A stretch of 64,000 nucleotides of DNA, taken from the NCBI RefSeq assembly GCF_027912415.1, contig NZ_CP115175.1:1550001-1614000 (forward strand). The letters are read 5' to 3'. The position numbers were made by a program, and so were the translations under genes. Below, piece by piece: positions 7,975-17,159 of this stretch (its first letter is position 1; the number at the start of each line of letters is the position of its first letter). The notes under the pieces are model-generated. The model worked only from the letters and a program-made list of their open reading frames with translations. It was not told the DNA's origin and ran no database searches. This DNA is from Homoserinibacter sp. YIM 151385. GTDB taxonomy: Bacteria > Actinomycetota > Actinomycetes > Actinomycetales > Microbacteriaceae.

Positions 7975-9215
7975 GACGCCCCCTCCCCCGGGGCCGCGGC
8001 GGCGGGCGCCGGCCAGGCGAGCGTCACGCGGGTGCCCTCGCCGGGCGCCGAGTCGAGGGTGGCCTCGCCGCCCGCGCTCGCGACGCGCTCGAGGATGGAG
8101 ACGCGGACGCCGAGGCGCTCCGTCGGCACCTCCTCGGGGTCGAAGCCGCGGCCCTCGTCGCCGATCTCGACGACGATCCCGCCGTCCTCGCCGCGCACCG
8201 CCGCCCAGCGGCGGACCCCGGACCCCGCATGCTGGAGGCTGTTCACCATGGCCTGCACGGCCGCCGAGTAGACCGCCTCGGCGACGGCGATCGGCACGGA
8301 CCCCTGCCCGACCCCGCTCGTGCGGACCTCGAACGGCTGCGACATCGTGGAGGCCGCATCCCCGATGCGGCTCGCGACGACGCCGACGCCGACCACGGCA
8401 TCCGAGTCGGGAGCGGAGCCGGAGGCGTCGCGGAGGTGGCCGATCGCGTTCCCCGCCATGGTCGCGGCGAGCTGCTTCGCGTCGGGCGTGAGGGCGCGGG
8501 CCGCCGAGAGGAGCGTGGTGAGGACGCTGTCGTGGACGATGGCGTCGACCTGGACGCGCTCCGCCTCGATGGCGTGCTGGCGCACCGCGTGCGAGTAGCG
8601 GGTGAGCGCGGTCTGCTGCGCGCGGTCGACGGCGGAGGCCGCCGTGCGGAGCATGGTGACGATGATGGTGATGACCCCGCCGAGGATGATCGAGTAGACG
8701 GAGTCGAGGGTCGCCTGCGTCGGCGAGACGCCGCCGCCCTCGGGGGTGATGCGGATCACGGCGTAGATGGCGGGCACGGCGATGACGTACAGGGTGGCGA
8801 TGCGGACGTCGAAGGCGATCGTCGCGGTCGCGGTCGCGATGGTGAGGAGGAAGTAGAGCCAGAAGCTGGTGGCCGGCGCCGAGCCGAGGTCGAGGACCGC
8901 GAACGGCCAGGAGATGAGCGCGGCGACGTAGACGATCGCGAAGGCGCCCTGCGCGATCCGCACGAGCCGGCCGACGACGCTCGCCGCGATCGCGAACACG
9001 AGGCTCGCGACGAGCGCCGCGACGAGGACGATGGACCAGGCCGGGTGCAGGTTCGGCAGCTGCTCGACCATGAGCGGCACCGACTGGGCGAAGAACGCGA
9101 CGCCGAAGCCGGCGGCGGAGCGCGCGATCGCGGAGTCGACGCGGGTGAGGCTCAGCGGGTTCGGGACCACCCGCTCCCGCGGGAGCTCGAGGGTCGCCCG
9201 GTCGCTACCGGCCAT
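7971..9215 (-). CDS. NarL-type two-component sensor histidine kinase
   Basis: A 414-residue integral membrane kinase with about six hydrophobic segments in the first ~190 residues. The phospho-acceptor motif is VHDSVLTTLL, the HATPase N-box AMVNSLQHAG and the G-box IGDEGRGFDP. This is the HisKA_3/LiaS-NarX class. The signal sensed is unknown and there is no extracellular PAS or CHASE domain. ATG 9215 lies inside the end of the response-regulator gene (11-bp overlap), so it is the second gene of the operon. A longer in-frame extension upstream reads into the regulator gene and is not needed. Confidence 0.9.
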   Translation of the reverse strand: MAGSDRATLELPRERVVPNPLSLTRVDSAIARSAAGFGVAFFAQSVPLMVEQLPNLHPAWSIVLVAALVASLVFAIAASVVGRLVRIAQGAFAIVYVAALISWPFAVLDLGSAPATSFWLYFLLTIATATATIAFDVRIATLYVIAVPAIYAVIRITPEGGGVSPTQATLDSVYSIILGGVITIIVTMLRTAASAVDRAQQTALTRYSHAVRQHAIEAERVQVDAIVHDSVLTTLLSAARALTPDAKQLAATMAGNAIGHLRDASGSAPDSDAVVGVGVVASRIGDAASTMSQPFEVRTSGVGQGSVPIAVAEAVYSAAVQAMVNSLQHAGSGVRRWAAVRGEDGGIVVEIGDEGRGFDPEEVPTERLGVRVSILERVASAGGEATLDSAPGEGTRVTLAWPAPAAAAPGEGAS

Positions 9216-9927
9216 CGGGCGCGTCGGGGTCGAGGCCCGGCAGGATGCCGTCCTCGACCGCACGGCGCAGCAGGTCCACCTTCGTCGGGGCGGGGCGGCC
9301 GACCTCCACGTACTTCACCCGGATCCGGTCGAGGTACTCGCGGGCGGTCGAGTAGCCGATCCCGAGCTGCTCGGCGGCGAGCTTGAGCGGGAGGCCGGAG
9401 GCGTACAGGTGGAGGATCTCGCGCTCGCGACGGCCGAGCTGCGCTTTCGCGAAGTCGCGGTCGGCGTCGATCGCGGTCGCCCACTCGAGGTTGTTGAGCA
9501 CCTCGCCTCGCGCGACCGTCGCGGCGGCGGCGAGCACGGTGCTCGTCGCGGAGGCCTTCGGGATGACGCCGGCGGCCCCGGCGGCGAGCGCCTCGCGGAC
9601 GAGCGCGACGCGGTCGGCGATCGAGTGGATGAGGACGGCGGCGCCGAGCGCCTGCACCCGCTTCACGTTGTCGGTGACGCTGGAGCCGTCGCCGAGCGAC
9701 AGGTCGAGGACGACGACGTCGACCTCGCGGCCGGCGAGCCCCTCGATGAGCGAGCCGACGTCGGAGGCGGCCATCATGACATCCGCGCCCTCGTCCGCGA
9801 ACGCGGCCTTGAGGCCGAGCCGGACCGACTCGTGGTCGTCGACGATGCCGACCCGGATCGGGCGCGCAGGCGTCTGGAAGCCCGTCTCGCTCTCGACGGC
9901 CGCCCTGTCTGCGATGGTGTCCGCCAT
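9205..9927 (-). CDS. LuxR/NarL-type response regulator
   Basis: A 240-residue regulator, probably controlled by the adjacent kinase. The receiver domain has acidic residues in VGIVDDHESVR (D30, D31), phospho-acceptor D75 in VVLDLSLGD, and a conserved Lys in IPKAS. The C-terminal region FAKAQLGRREREILHLYASG starts a LuxR-like HTH, though the second half (AEQLGIGYSTAREYLDRIRVKY) is a divergent recognition helix. It starts at ATG 9927 with a G-rich Shine-Dalgarno. A -10-like TAGGAT (9972-9977) implies a ~38-nt leader, unlike the leaderless genes nearby. Confidence 0.9.
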   Translation of the reverse strand: MADTIADRAAVESETGFQTPARPIRVGIVDDHESVRLGLKAAFADEGADVMMAASDVGSLIEGLAGREVDVVVLDLSLGDGSSVTDNVKRVQALGAAVLIHSIADRVALVREALAAGAAGVIPKASATSTVLAAAATVARGEVLNNLEWATAIDADRDFAKAQLGRREREILHLYASGLPLKLAAEQLGIGYSTAREYLDRIRVKYVEVGRPAPTKVDLLRRAVEDGILPGLDPDAPDGR

Positions 9928-9986
9928 CCCGGCCCCCTCGTGGTCGTCCCGGCGATCCCGCCGGTGCTGCGATCCTAGCGCCGGGC

Positions 9987-11210
9987 TCAGGCCCGGGTGA
10001 AGGTCGCCACGGCCTCGACGTGATGTGTCGAGGGGAAGAGGTCGAGCGCGCGGACGGCGCCCGGCTCGTAGCCGAGCTCGCGGAGGATGCCGACGTCGCG
10101 TCCCAGGGCGACCGGGTCGCAGGCGACGTAGACGAGCTGGGCGGGCGACACGGCGGCGAGACCCTCGAGCACCTCGCGCCCGGCGCCCGAGCGCGGCGGG
10201 TCGAGGACGACGGTCGCGGCGGCGAGGCGGGCGCGCTCCGTCGGGGAGGCCTCCCGCAGGCCGCGCACGTGGTGCTCGACCTTCGAGGTGATCGCCTGCG
10301 CGCCGAGCCAGTCGGCGAGGTTCTCGGCGGCGTGCTCGGTGGCGCGCTCCGAGCTCTCGACGCTCGTGATGCGGACCCCTGGGCCGAAGCGGTCGCCGAC
10401 CGCGGCGGCGAGCAGGCCGACGCCGCCGTAGAGGTCGAGGTTCGCGGCCTTCGGGTCGAAGCGCTCCGGGTCGATCGCCTCCTGCACGGCGGCGGTGAGG
10501 GCGGCCGGCGCCTCGCGGTGCACCTGCCAGAAGCCGGTGTCGTCGACGCGGAACTCGCGCTCGCCGACCGTCTCGACGACGAGGCTCGGGCTCTGCCGGC
10601 CGATCACGAGACGCGCGCCCCCCTGGCTCGGCGCGAGCACGTCGACGGTCTGCTCGCCGGGGAACGCCTCGTCGAGCGGGGCGACCTCGCGGAGCGCCTC
10701 GACCGCGAGCGGGAGGTCGCGGACGTGGATGACGCGGTGGCTGCGGGCCGCATACGGGCCGACCGTGCCGTTGTCGGAGACCTGGAGGCGGACGCGGGTC
10801 CGCCATCCCGTGCCGTCCGCGGGGCCGGCGAGCGCCTCCACCTCGATGTCGCGCTCGAGGCCCCCGAAGCGCTGGAGGGCGTCGCGGAGGACCGCCGCCT
10901 TGAGCTCGCGCTGGTGGCCGATCTCGATGTGCCCGTAGTCGGCGCCGCCCGCACGGCGGCCGGGCTCGCGCTCGACGGCGGCCTCCGCCCAGACGTGCTC
11001 GCGGCGGTGCGGGCTCGCCTCGACGACCCGGAGCGCCTCCGCGCGCCAGAACGACTTCTTGCGGTCGTCGACGATCCGGGCGAGCACCCGCTCGCCGGGG
11101 ATCACGTCGGGCACGAAGATCACGCGCCCCTCGTGCCGCGCGACCGCGACCCCGCCGTGCGCCATGTTGCCGATCTCGAGCTCGACCTCGCGGCCCTGCA
11201 TCTCACCCAT
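9987..11210 (-). CDS. TRAM-domain class I RNA (uracil-5)-methyltransferase
   Basis: SAM-dependent methyltransferase of the TrmA/RumA family, expected to make m5U in tRNA or rRNA. The 407 residues have an N-terminal TRAM domain (VELEIGNMAHGG), SAM-binding LDLYGGVGLLAAAVGD, VLDPPRSGAG, and YVACDPVALGRD with the catalytic Cys, then LDLFPSTHHVEAVATF. No iron-sulfur cysteine cluster like that of RlmD is evident. ATG 11210 is chosen because TATGCT (11218-11223) is 7 nt upstream; the ATG at 11222 falls within that hexamer. Whether the target is tRNA or rRNA cannot be told from sequence alone. Confidence 0.88.
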   Translation of the reverse strand: MGEMQGREVELEIGNMAHGGVAVARHEGRVIFVPDVIPGERVLARIVDDRKKSFWRAEALRVVEASPHRREHVWAEAAVEREPGRRAGGADYGHIEIGHQRELKAAVLRDALQRFGGLERDIEVEALAGPADGTGWRTRVRLQVSDNGTVGPYAARSHRVIHVRDLPLAVEALREVAPLDEAFPGEQTVDVLAPSQGGARLVIGRQSPSLVVETVGEREFRVDDTGFWQVHREAPAALTAAVQEAIDPERFDPKAANLDLYGGVGLLAAAVGDRFGPGVRITSVESSERATEHAAENLADWLGAQAITSKVEHHVRGLREASPTERARLAAATVVLDPPRSGAGREVLEGLAAVSPAQLVYVACDPVALGRDVGILRELGYEPGAVRALDLFPSTHHVEAVATFTRA

Positions 11211-11217
11211 GACACCG

Positions 11218-11227
11218 AGCATAGGAT
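11218..11227. promoter_or_regulatory. Overlapping divergent -10 elements
   Basis: TATGCT on the minus strand (11218-11223) and TAGGAT on the plus strand (11222-11227) overlap by two bases. They lie 7 and 6 nt from the start codons at 11210 (-) and 11234 (+). Both genes appear leaderless and share a 23-bp intergenic gap. Confidence 0.6.
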
Positions 11228-11233
11228 CGCGCC

Positions 11234-11878
11234 GTGCGCCTCATCCTCGCCTCGACCTCCCCCGCCCGGCTCGCGCTCCTCCGCTCCGCCGGGATCGAGC
11301 CCGCGCTCGTCTCCCCCGGCGTCGACGAGGCGGCGGCGGTGCGGGAGGCGGAGGCCGAGCGCGGCGCGCCGCTCGCCGCGGCCGAGATGGTGCAGCTGCT
11401 CGCCCGCGCGAAGGCGGAGGCCGTGCTCGGCGCGCGCCTCGACGGCCGCCCGCTCGACGGCCTGGTGCTCGGCGGCGACTCCGCCTTCGAGCTCGACGGC
11501 GCGATCCACGGCAAGCCGCACCTTCCCGCGGTCGCGCGCGAGCGGTGGATGCGGCAGCGCGGGCGCACGGGCGTCCTGCATTCCGGCCACTGGCTGATCC
11601 GGGTGCGGGACGGCGAGGTCGTCGGCGCCGCAGGCCGAGCGGATGCGGCGACCGTGAGCTTCGCCGAGGACCTCGCGGAGGCCGAGATCGAGGCGTACAT
11701 CGCGACCGGCGAGCCCCTCCTCGTCGCGGGCGCCTTCACGATCGACAGCCTCGGCGGCCCCTTCATCAGCCGCATCGAGGGCGCACCCTCGACGGTCGTC
11801 GGGCTGAGCCTGCCGCTGCTGCGGCAGCTCGCGGGCGAGCTCGGCGTCGCCTGGCCGGAGTTCTGGTCGGGGCGCTGA
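11234..11878 (+). CDS. maf: Maf-family nucleoside triphosphate pyrophosphatase
   Basis: Hydrolyses non-canonical or dTTP/UTP-type nucleotides to monophosphates (house-cleaning), and is linked to septum control in other bacteria. The 214 residues begin [20 protein letters not shown], the Maf signature, and carry the conserved GGDSAF acidic motif and the DSLGGPF segment near the C-terminus. GTG 11234 has TAGGAT 6 nt upstream (leaderless). Location between pccB-accE and accA3 is the same as in mycobacteria. Confidence 0.93.
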   Translation: MRLILASTSPARLALLRSAGIEPALVSPGVDEAAAVREAEAERGAPLAAAEMVQLLARAKAEAVLGARLDGRPLDGLVLGGDSAFELDGAIHGKPHLPAVARERWMRQRGRTGVLHSGHWLIRVRDGEVVGAAGRADAATVSFAEDLAEAEIEAYIATGEPLLVAGAFTIDSLGGPFISRIEGAPSTVVGLSLPLLRQLAGELGVAWPEFWSGR

Positions 11879-11999
11879 GCCGCGCGGCCGGCCGACCGCC
11901 TGCGCGACCGCCTCTGTCGGTTTCCGCCGAGCCGCATCCCCCCGTTTTGTCGGAGTGCGACAACCGGGGGGTCTCCCGGTGCGCCTAGGCTGGATGACT

Positions 12000-13766
12000 A
12001 TGGCGCGCATCACGAAGGTCCTCGTCGCGAATCGTGGAGAGATCGCCGTCCGGGTCATCCGGGCTGCACGGGATGCGGGCCTCGGCTCCGTCGCGGTCTA
12101 CTCCGACCAGGATCGCGACGCCCGTCACGTCAAGCTCGCGGACGAGGCCTATGCCCTCGACGGCACGACGAGCGCCCAGACGTACCTCGTCATCGACAAG
12201 CTCCTCTCGATCGCCCGCCGCTCCGGCGCCGACGCGATCCACCCCGGCTACGGCTTCCTGGCCGAGAACGCCGAGTTCGCGCGCGCCGTCATCGGCGCCG
12301 GGATCACCTGGATCGGGCCGTCGCCGGAGGCCATCGAGCGCCTCGGCGACAAGGTGTCCGCCCGCCACGTGGCCGAGAAGGTCGGCGCCCCGCTCGCACC
12401 CGGCACGCTCAACCCGGTCGCGGACGCCTCCGAGGTCCTCGCCTTCGCCGACGAGGTCGGCCTGCCCGTCGCCATCAAGGCGGCCTTCGGCGGCGGCGGC
12501 CGCGGTCTCAAGGTCGCCCGCACCCGCGAGGAGGTGCCGGAGCTCTTCGAGTCCGCCACCCGCGAGGCCGTCGCCGCCTTCGGCCGCGGCGAGTGCTTCG
12601 TCGAGAAGTACCTCGACGAGCCGCGACACGTCGAGACCCAGTGCCTCGCGGACGCGCACGGCAACGTCGTCGTCATCTCGACCCGCGACTGCTCGCTGCA
12701 GCGCCGCCACCAGAAGCTCGTCGAGGAGGCGCCCGCGCCATACATCACCGACGAGCAGCGCGAGCTCCTCTCCACCTCCTCGAAGGCGATCCTCAAGGAG
12801 GTCGGCTACCTCGGCGCCGGCACCTGCGAGTTCCTCATCGGCAAGGACGGCACGGTCTCCTTCCTCGAGGTGAACACCCGCCTCCAGGTCGAGCACCCGG
12901 TCTCCGAGGAGGTCACCGGCATCGACCTGGTCCGCGAGCAGTTCCGCCTCGCGGAGGGCGAGGAGCTCGGCTACGGCGACCCCGAGGTCCACGGGCACTC
13001 GATCGAGTTCCGCATCAACGGCGAGGACCCGGGCCGCGGCTTCCTGCCCATGCCGGGCCCCGTGCAGGTGCTCCGCTTCCCCGGCGGGCCCGGCGTTCGC
13101 GTCGACTCGGGCGTCACCACGGGCGATGTCATCTCGGGCGCCTTCGACTCGCTGCTCGCGAAGCTCATCGTCACCGGCTCCGACCGCGAGGACGCACTCG
13201 AGCGCGCCCGCCGCGCCCTCGACGAGTTCGAGGTCGCCGGCCTCCCGACCGTCCTCCCATTCCACCGGAAGATCGTGCGCGACCCGGCCTTCACGGCGCC
13301 GGACGGCGTCTTCGGCGTCTACACCCGCTGGATCGAGACCGAGTTCGACAACGACCTCGAGCCCTGGGGCGGCCAGCTCGACGACCCGGCGCCCGCCGAG
13401 CGCCGGCACGAGGTCGTGGTGGAGGTCGACGGCAAGCGCGTCGCCGTCTCCCTGCCGACGCAGCTCCTGCCCTCCTCGGGCGGCAGCGTCTCCGCGGCGC
13501 CCGCCCCGAAGCGGCGCTCCGGCGGCGGCTCGGGCGCGGTCGGCGCCTCGGGGGATGCCGTCAAGGCGCCCATGCAGGCGACGATCGTCAAGGTCGCGGT
13601 CGCGGAGGGCGATCAGGTCGTCAAGGGCGACCTCGTGCTCGTCCTGGAGGCGATGAAGATGGAGCAGCCGATCGCCGCCCACAAGGACGGCACGGTCGGC
13701 GCGATCACGGCGGAGCTCGGCGCGACCGTCTCCTCGGGCACGCAGCTCCTCACGATCGTCGGCTGA
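12000..13766 (+). CDS. accA3: Acyl-CoA carboxylase alpha subunit (biotin carboxylase + BCCP)
   Basis: ATP-dependent biotin carboxylase fused to a biotin carrier domain; it supplies carboxybiotin to beta subunits such as PccB. The 588 residues run from [13 protein letters not shown] through the ATP-grasp loop [10 protein letters not shown] and active-site [12 protein letters not shown] to an Ala/Ser/Gly-rich linker (about 495-510) and the carrier domain EAMKMEQPI, with the biotinyl Lys at about residue 553. ATG 12000 is preferred; ATG 11994 is also in frame. TAGGCT (11986-11991) is 8 nt before 12000. A ~60-bp palindrome follows the stop. Confidence 0.95.
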   Translation: MARITKVLVANRGEIAVRVIRAARDAGLGSVAVYSDQDRDARHVKLADEAYALDGTTSAQTYLVIDKLLSIARRSGADAIHPGYGFLAENAEFARAVIGAGITWIGPSPEAIERLGDKVSARHVAEKVGAPLAPGTLNPVADASEVLAFADEVGLPVAIKAAFGGGGRGLKVARTREEVPELFESATREAVAAFGRGECFVEKYLDEPRHVETQCLADAHGNVVVISTRDCSLQRRHQKLVEEAPAPYITDEQRELLSTSSKAILKEVGYLGAGTCEFLIGKDGTVSFLEVNTRLQVEHPVSEEVTGIDLVREQFRLAEGEELGYGDPEVHGHSIEFRINGEDPGRGFLPMPGPVQVLRFPGGPGVRVDSGVTTGDVISGAFDSLLAKLIVTGSDREDALERARRALDEFEVAGLPTVLPFHRKIVRDPAFTAPDGVFGVYTRWIETEFDNDLEPWGGQLDDPAPAERRHEVVVEVDGKRVAVSLPTQLLPSSGGSVSAAPAPKRRSGGGSGAVGASGDAVKAPMQATIVKVAVAEGDQVVKGDLVLVLEAMKMEQPIAAHKDGTVGAITAELGATVSSGTQLLTIVG

Positions 13767-13816
13767 GCGCGCGCCCGCCCGCGCGCCGCTGCGCCCGCCC
13801 GCTGCGCCCGCCTCAC

Positions 13817-13877
13817 GAGGTGGTTTCTCCGCGTTCGCCGCGAGGATCCGCGCGGCGAACGCGGAGAAACTCACCTC
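13817..13877. repeat. Long palindrome between convergent genes (family 2, copy 1)
   Basis: A 20-bp perfect stem (13823-13842 with 13851-13870, 8-nt loop AGGATCCG) extends with a one-base bulge to 13817-13877. The stop codon of the minus-strand gene (13871-13873) lies at its edge, so it probably terminates both accA3 and that gene. A second copy with about four differences over 47 positions is at 14931-14984. Confidence 0.75.
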
Positions 13878-14821
13878 GCGCGGGCCCGAGTCGGGCGGAG
13901 GCCGCCCGAGCGGAGGATGCCGTCGAGCGCTCGCGGGGACCTCGCGTCCGCCCACTCCCAGCGGACGATGTCGTCGACCAGCGCGCGCAGCCGGGATTCT
14001 CGACGCTTCTCCGCGAGCACGACCTCGGCGACGCTCCGACCGCCGGTGAGCTCGTGGCGGACGTACTTCGCGACGCCGTCGAACTCGCCGACGAGGCCCA
14101 CCTCGGGCCACCAGAAGTCGACCGCCCCGATCAGCCCCTGCGCGTCGTGGAACTCCTGCTGGAGCACGGGGGCCGGGAAGCCGAGGGAGCGGATGCGGCA
14201 CCGGCTCAGCGACTCCCCGGGTGACTCGGCGCGCCCGTCGGCCAGTTCGAGCATCCTGTCGATCCGGCTCGCCCCGCGGACATGCCCGGCCTCATCGCGT
14301 GCCCGCTCGAGGTCGGCGAGATCGACCGAGCGTCCGGTCGCCGTTCGCCCCGCGAGCGCGGCGTCCGCCATCGCGAGCGACACGTCGAGCGGACGCGTCG
14401 CGGCGACATCCACGATGGTCCGAGCGAGCCCGCTCGCCCGGATGCCGTCGATCCGCTGGCCGTGTCGCACCGGGGAGCCGCGGTGCCGGATGAGCCCCGT
14501 CCGAGATCGCGCCGAGCTGTCGTTCGGGATCGTCGTCTCGACCCGATCCGGCCAGGGGCCGATGATGGGCAGCCGCCACATCGCCGCAGCCGAGAGGTGG
14601 GTGACCGGCTGGTCGTCGGGGCGACGCGCCACCTCGGCCGCGATCCGACATCGGAAGCGTCCGTCGGAATCGAGCGAGGACCAGGTGTCGGCGTCGAGGT
14701 AGGCGCCGACCGCGACCCGCACGATCCTGCCGGCTGCGGCATCCCTCGACATCGCGGCGCGGTCGCGACGGGCGAGATCCTCGCGGGTGAGGAGGATGTG
14801 GTCGAGCGGGAGTCCGTCCAT
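13871..14821 (-). CDS. AbiEi-antitoxin-like N-terminus with DUF559-like C-terminus
   Basis: A 316-residue protein. The N-terminus LLTREDLARRDRAAM...RIVRVAVGAYLD has the winged-helix-plus-basic-turn pattern of AbiEi-type antitoxin and transcriptional regulator proteins. The C-terminus VDFWWPEVGLVGEFDG...EKRRESRLRALVDDIVRWEW resembles DUF559/Vsr-like nuclease folds (D, E and charged helix). No AbiEii-type toxin partner is adjacent, so it is an orphan. A paralogue lies at 50468-51367. ATG 14821 is preceded by CAGCAT at 6 nt. GC appears slightly below neighbouring genes and related palindromes flank it, compatible with acquisition; its biochemical function is unknown. Confidence 0.65.
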   Translation of the reverse strand: MDGLPLDHILLTREDLARRDRAAMSRDAAAGRIVRVAVGAYLDADTWSSLDSDGRFRCRIAAEVARRPDDQPVTHLSAAAMWRLPIIGPWPDRVETTIPNDSSARSRTGLIRHRGSPVRHGQRIDGIRASGLARTIVDVAATRPLDVSLAMADAALAGRTATGRSVDLADLERARDEAGHVRGASRIDRMLELADGRAESPGESLSRCRIRSLGFPAPVLQQEFHDAQGLIGAVDFWWPEVGLVGEFDGVAKYVRHELTGGRSVAEVVLAEKRRESRLRALVDDIVRWEWADARSPRALDGILRSGGLRPTRARAR

Positions 14822-14930
14822 CGGGCCATGCTGTCCGACGGGGCCGGACCGACGACCACGCGAGCGGGTCCCTGGGGACAGCCGCCGCCGTCCGCCGCCT
14901 GTGGAGGACGGCCCCCGCCCCCGCCAGATG

Positions 14931-14984
14931 TGAGTTTCTCCGCACTCGCCGCGAGGATCCGCACGGCGAACGCGGAAAAACTCA
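14931..14984. repeat. Long palindrome downstream of dedA (family 2, copy 2)
   Basis: An imperfect ~23-bp hairpin with the same AGGATCC centre as 13817-13877; arms begin TGAGTTTCTCCGC and end GGAAAAACTCA. It lies 19 nt past the dedA stop on the minus strand, where it could terminate dedA transcription. Confidence 0.7.
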
Positions 14985-15003
14985 CCCCACGGGGAGGCCA
15001 GGG

Positions 15004-15648
15004 TTACTCGGCGGGGGCGGCGGCGCGGCGGCGGCGGACGCGGCGGACGATCAGCCAGGCGAGGACGCCGAGGATCGCCGCGTAGACGACGTAGTCGAGA
15101 TACCCCGAGTACCGATCGATGAGCTCGTAGTGCGGGCCCAGCGCGAAGCCGAGCCCGACGAGGAGGCCGTTCCAGAGCCCCGAGCCGAGGATCGTGAAGA
15201 GGCTGAACGACCACAGCGGCATGCGCTCCGCCCCCGCCGGCAGCGACACGAGCGAGCGGATGCCGGGCACCAGGCGCCCGAAGAACACCGACTTGCGCCC
15301 GTGGCGCCGGAACCACGCGGAGCTCTTCTCGAAGTCCTCCCGGTCGACGAGCGGCAGCTTCGAGAGCAGCCGCACCGAGCGCTCGTGCCCGAGCCCGCGC
15401 CCGAGGCCGTAGAGGACGAGCGCGCCGAGATAGGCGCCCGCGGTCGCGGCGACGAGGACGAGCGCGAGATCCATCGCGCCGAGCGCGGCGAGGAATCCCG
15501 CGAGCGGGAGCACGACCTCGCTGGGGATCGGCGGGAACACCGTCTCGACGAAGGTGAGGACGGCGACCCCGAGCTCCCCCAGCGCGTCGATCACGCGCGC
15601 CGCGATGCCGACGAGGCCGTCGAGCTCCCGGATCAGGTCTTCTCCCAC
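15004..15648 (-). CDS. DedA-family (SNARE-associated/VTT) membrane protein
   Basis: A 214-residue inner-membrane protein of the DedA family, whose members flip undecaprenyl phosphate or other polar lipids. It has the typical FVETVFPPIPSEVVLPLAGFLAA start and the conserved reentrant FGRLVPGIRSLVSLPAG. GTG 15648 has AGAGGA about 9 nt upstream and begins VGEDLIREL. It starts 14 nt after the lpdA stop, so it is probably cotranscribed with lpdA. The lipid substrate cannot be told from sequence. Confidence 0.9.
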   Translation of the reverse strand: MGEDLIRELDGLVGIAARVIDALGELGVAVLTFVETVFPPIPSEVVLPLAGFLAALGAMDLALVLVAATAGAYLGALVLYGLGRGLGHERSVRLLSKLPLVDREDFEKSSAWFRRHGRKSVFFGRLVPGIRSLVSLPAGAERMPLWSFSLFTILGSGLWNGLLVGLGFALGPHYELIDRYSGYLDYVVYAAILGVLAWLIVRRVRRRRAAAPAE

Positions 15649-15662
15649 GGGAGACGATCCTC

Positions 15663-17099
15663 TCAGCCCACGATGTGCATCGCCCGAGCGGCATCCGTGA
15701 TGCTGCCCGACAGCGAGGGGTACACGCTGAAGGCGCGGGCGAGCTGGTCCACCGTCAGGCGGTGCTCGACCGCGAGCGCGATCGGCAGCACGAGCTCCGA
15801 GGCCTTCGGCGCGACGACGACGCCGCCGATCACCGTGCCGGAGCCGGTGCGGGCGAACAGCTTCACGAAGCCGTCCTTGATGCCCATCATCTTCGCGCGC
15901 GGGTTCGAGGCGAGCGGCAGCTTGTAGATGTCGCCCTGCGCGATGCCCTCCTCGATCTGCTTCTGCGACCAGCCGACCGTCGCGATCTCGGGCTGCGTGA
16001 AGATGTTCGAGGTCACGTTGCGGAGCTCGGTCGGCGACACCGCATCCCCCATCGCGTGGTACACGGCGGTGCGCCCCTGCATGGAGGCGACGGAGGCGAG
16101 GGGCAGCAGGTCGCTGCAGTCGCCCGCCGCGTAGATCGACGGGACCGAGGTGCGCGCCACGCGGTTGACGCGGATGTGGCCCGACTCGGCGAGCTGGACC
16201 CCCGCCTCCTCGAGCCCGATGCCGGCGGTGTTCGGGATGGAGCCGACCGCCATGAGGCAGTGGGAGCCGCGGACCTCGCGACCGTCGGAGAGCGTCACCA
16301 CGACCTCGTCGCCGTCGCGCTCCACCTTCTCGGCACGGCTCTTCGACAGCACCTGGAGGCCGTTGCGCTTGAAGACGTTCTCGATGACGCGGGCCGCATC
16401 CGCGTCCTCGCCGGGGAGGACCTGGTCTCGGCTCGAGACGAGCGTGACCTCGGCGCCCAGCGCGCGGTAGGCGGAGGCGAACTCGGCACCGGTCACGCCC
16501 GAGCCGACGACGATGATGTGCTCGGGCACCTCGTCGAGCATGTAGAGCTGGGTCCAGGTGAGGATGCGCTCGCCGTCCGGCTTCGCGGACGGCAGGATGC
16601 GGGGGCTGGCCCCCACCGACACGACCAGCGTGTCCGCGTCGATCTCGTCGAAGTCGGTGCGCGCCTTCCCCTTGCCGGTCGAGACGACCAGCCGGTTCGG
16701 GCCGTCCAGTCGGCCGTCGCCCTGCACGATCCGCACGCCCGCCTTGATGAGCTGCGACTTCATGTCCTCCGACTGCTGGCGGGCGAGCATGAGGAGGCGG
16801 CGGTTCACCGCCTCCAGGTTCACGGTGACGCTCGGGCGCGAGGCCCGGCCCGACTCGGTGCGCGTGAAGAATTGGACGCCCAGATCGCCGGCCTCGCCGA
16901 TCGCGTTCGAGGCCTCCGCCGTCGCGATGAGGGTCTTCGAGGGGACGACGTCGGTGAGGACGGCCGAGCCGCCGACGCCGATGCGCTCCACGAGCGTCAC
17001 CTCCGCGCCGAGCTGGGCGCCCGCGAGCGCCGCCTCGTAGCCGCCCGGACCGCCGCCCAGGACCGCGATCCGCTGGCTGCGCTCGAAGGTGAAGGTCAT
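15663..17099 (-). CDS. lpdA: LpdA-type NAD(P)H flavoprotein dehydrogenase without redox disulfide
   Basis: FAD-dependent pyridine nucleotide-disulfide reductase fold, 478 residues: FAD motif LGGGPGGYEAALAGAQLGA, NAD motif VGSGVTGAEFASAYRALGAE, FAD site YAAGDCSDL, and a C-terminal dimerisation domain. Where true lipoamide dehydrogenases have two active-site cysteines, this protein reads GGSAVLTDVVPSKT, so it cannot do disulfide chemistry. That fits mycobacterial LpdA (Rv3303c)-type NAD(P)H:quinone reductases. ATG 17099 is preferred over 17105. AAGAAT (17107-17112) is 7 nt upstream; Lpd-PNP divergence is conserved in mycobacteria. Confidence 0.88.
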   Translation of the reverse strand: MTFTFERSQRIAVLGGGPGGYEAALAGAQLGAEVTLVERIGVGGSAVLTDVVPSKTLIATAEASNAIGEAGDLGVQFFTRTESGRASRPSVTVNLEAVNRRLLMLARQQSEDMKSQLIKAGVRIVQGDGRLDGPNRLVVSTGKGKARTDFDEIDADTLVVSVGASPRILPSAKPDGERILTWTQLYMLDEVPEHIIVVGSGVTGAEFASAYRALGAEVTLVSSRDQVLPGEDADAARVIENVFKRNGLQVLSKSRAEKVERDGDEVVVTLSDGREVRGSHCLMAVGSIPNTAGIGLEEAGVQLAESGHIRVNRVARTSVPSIYAAGDCSDLLPLASVASMQGRTAVYHAMGDAVSPTELRNVTSNIFTQPEIATVGWSQKQIEEGIAQGDIYKLPLASNPRAKMMGIKDGFVKLFARTGSGTVIGGVVVAPKASELVLPIALAVEHRLTVDQLARAFSVYPSLSGSITDAARAMHIVG

Positions 17100-17159
17100 G
17101 ACCACGATTCTTCCAGGTCCGGCAGGGTTTCGCGGACCGCGGCGGCATAGGCTTCAGGG

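Noticed and set aside
15004-17148. Fusion of dedA with the lpdA region as one long protein
   Set aside because: The upstream part of that frame is out of frame with lpdA; a Shine-Dalgarno and GTG at 15648 give a normal-length DedA.
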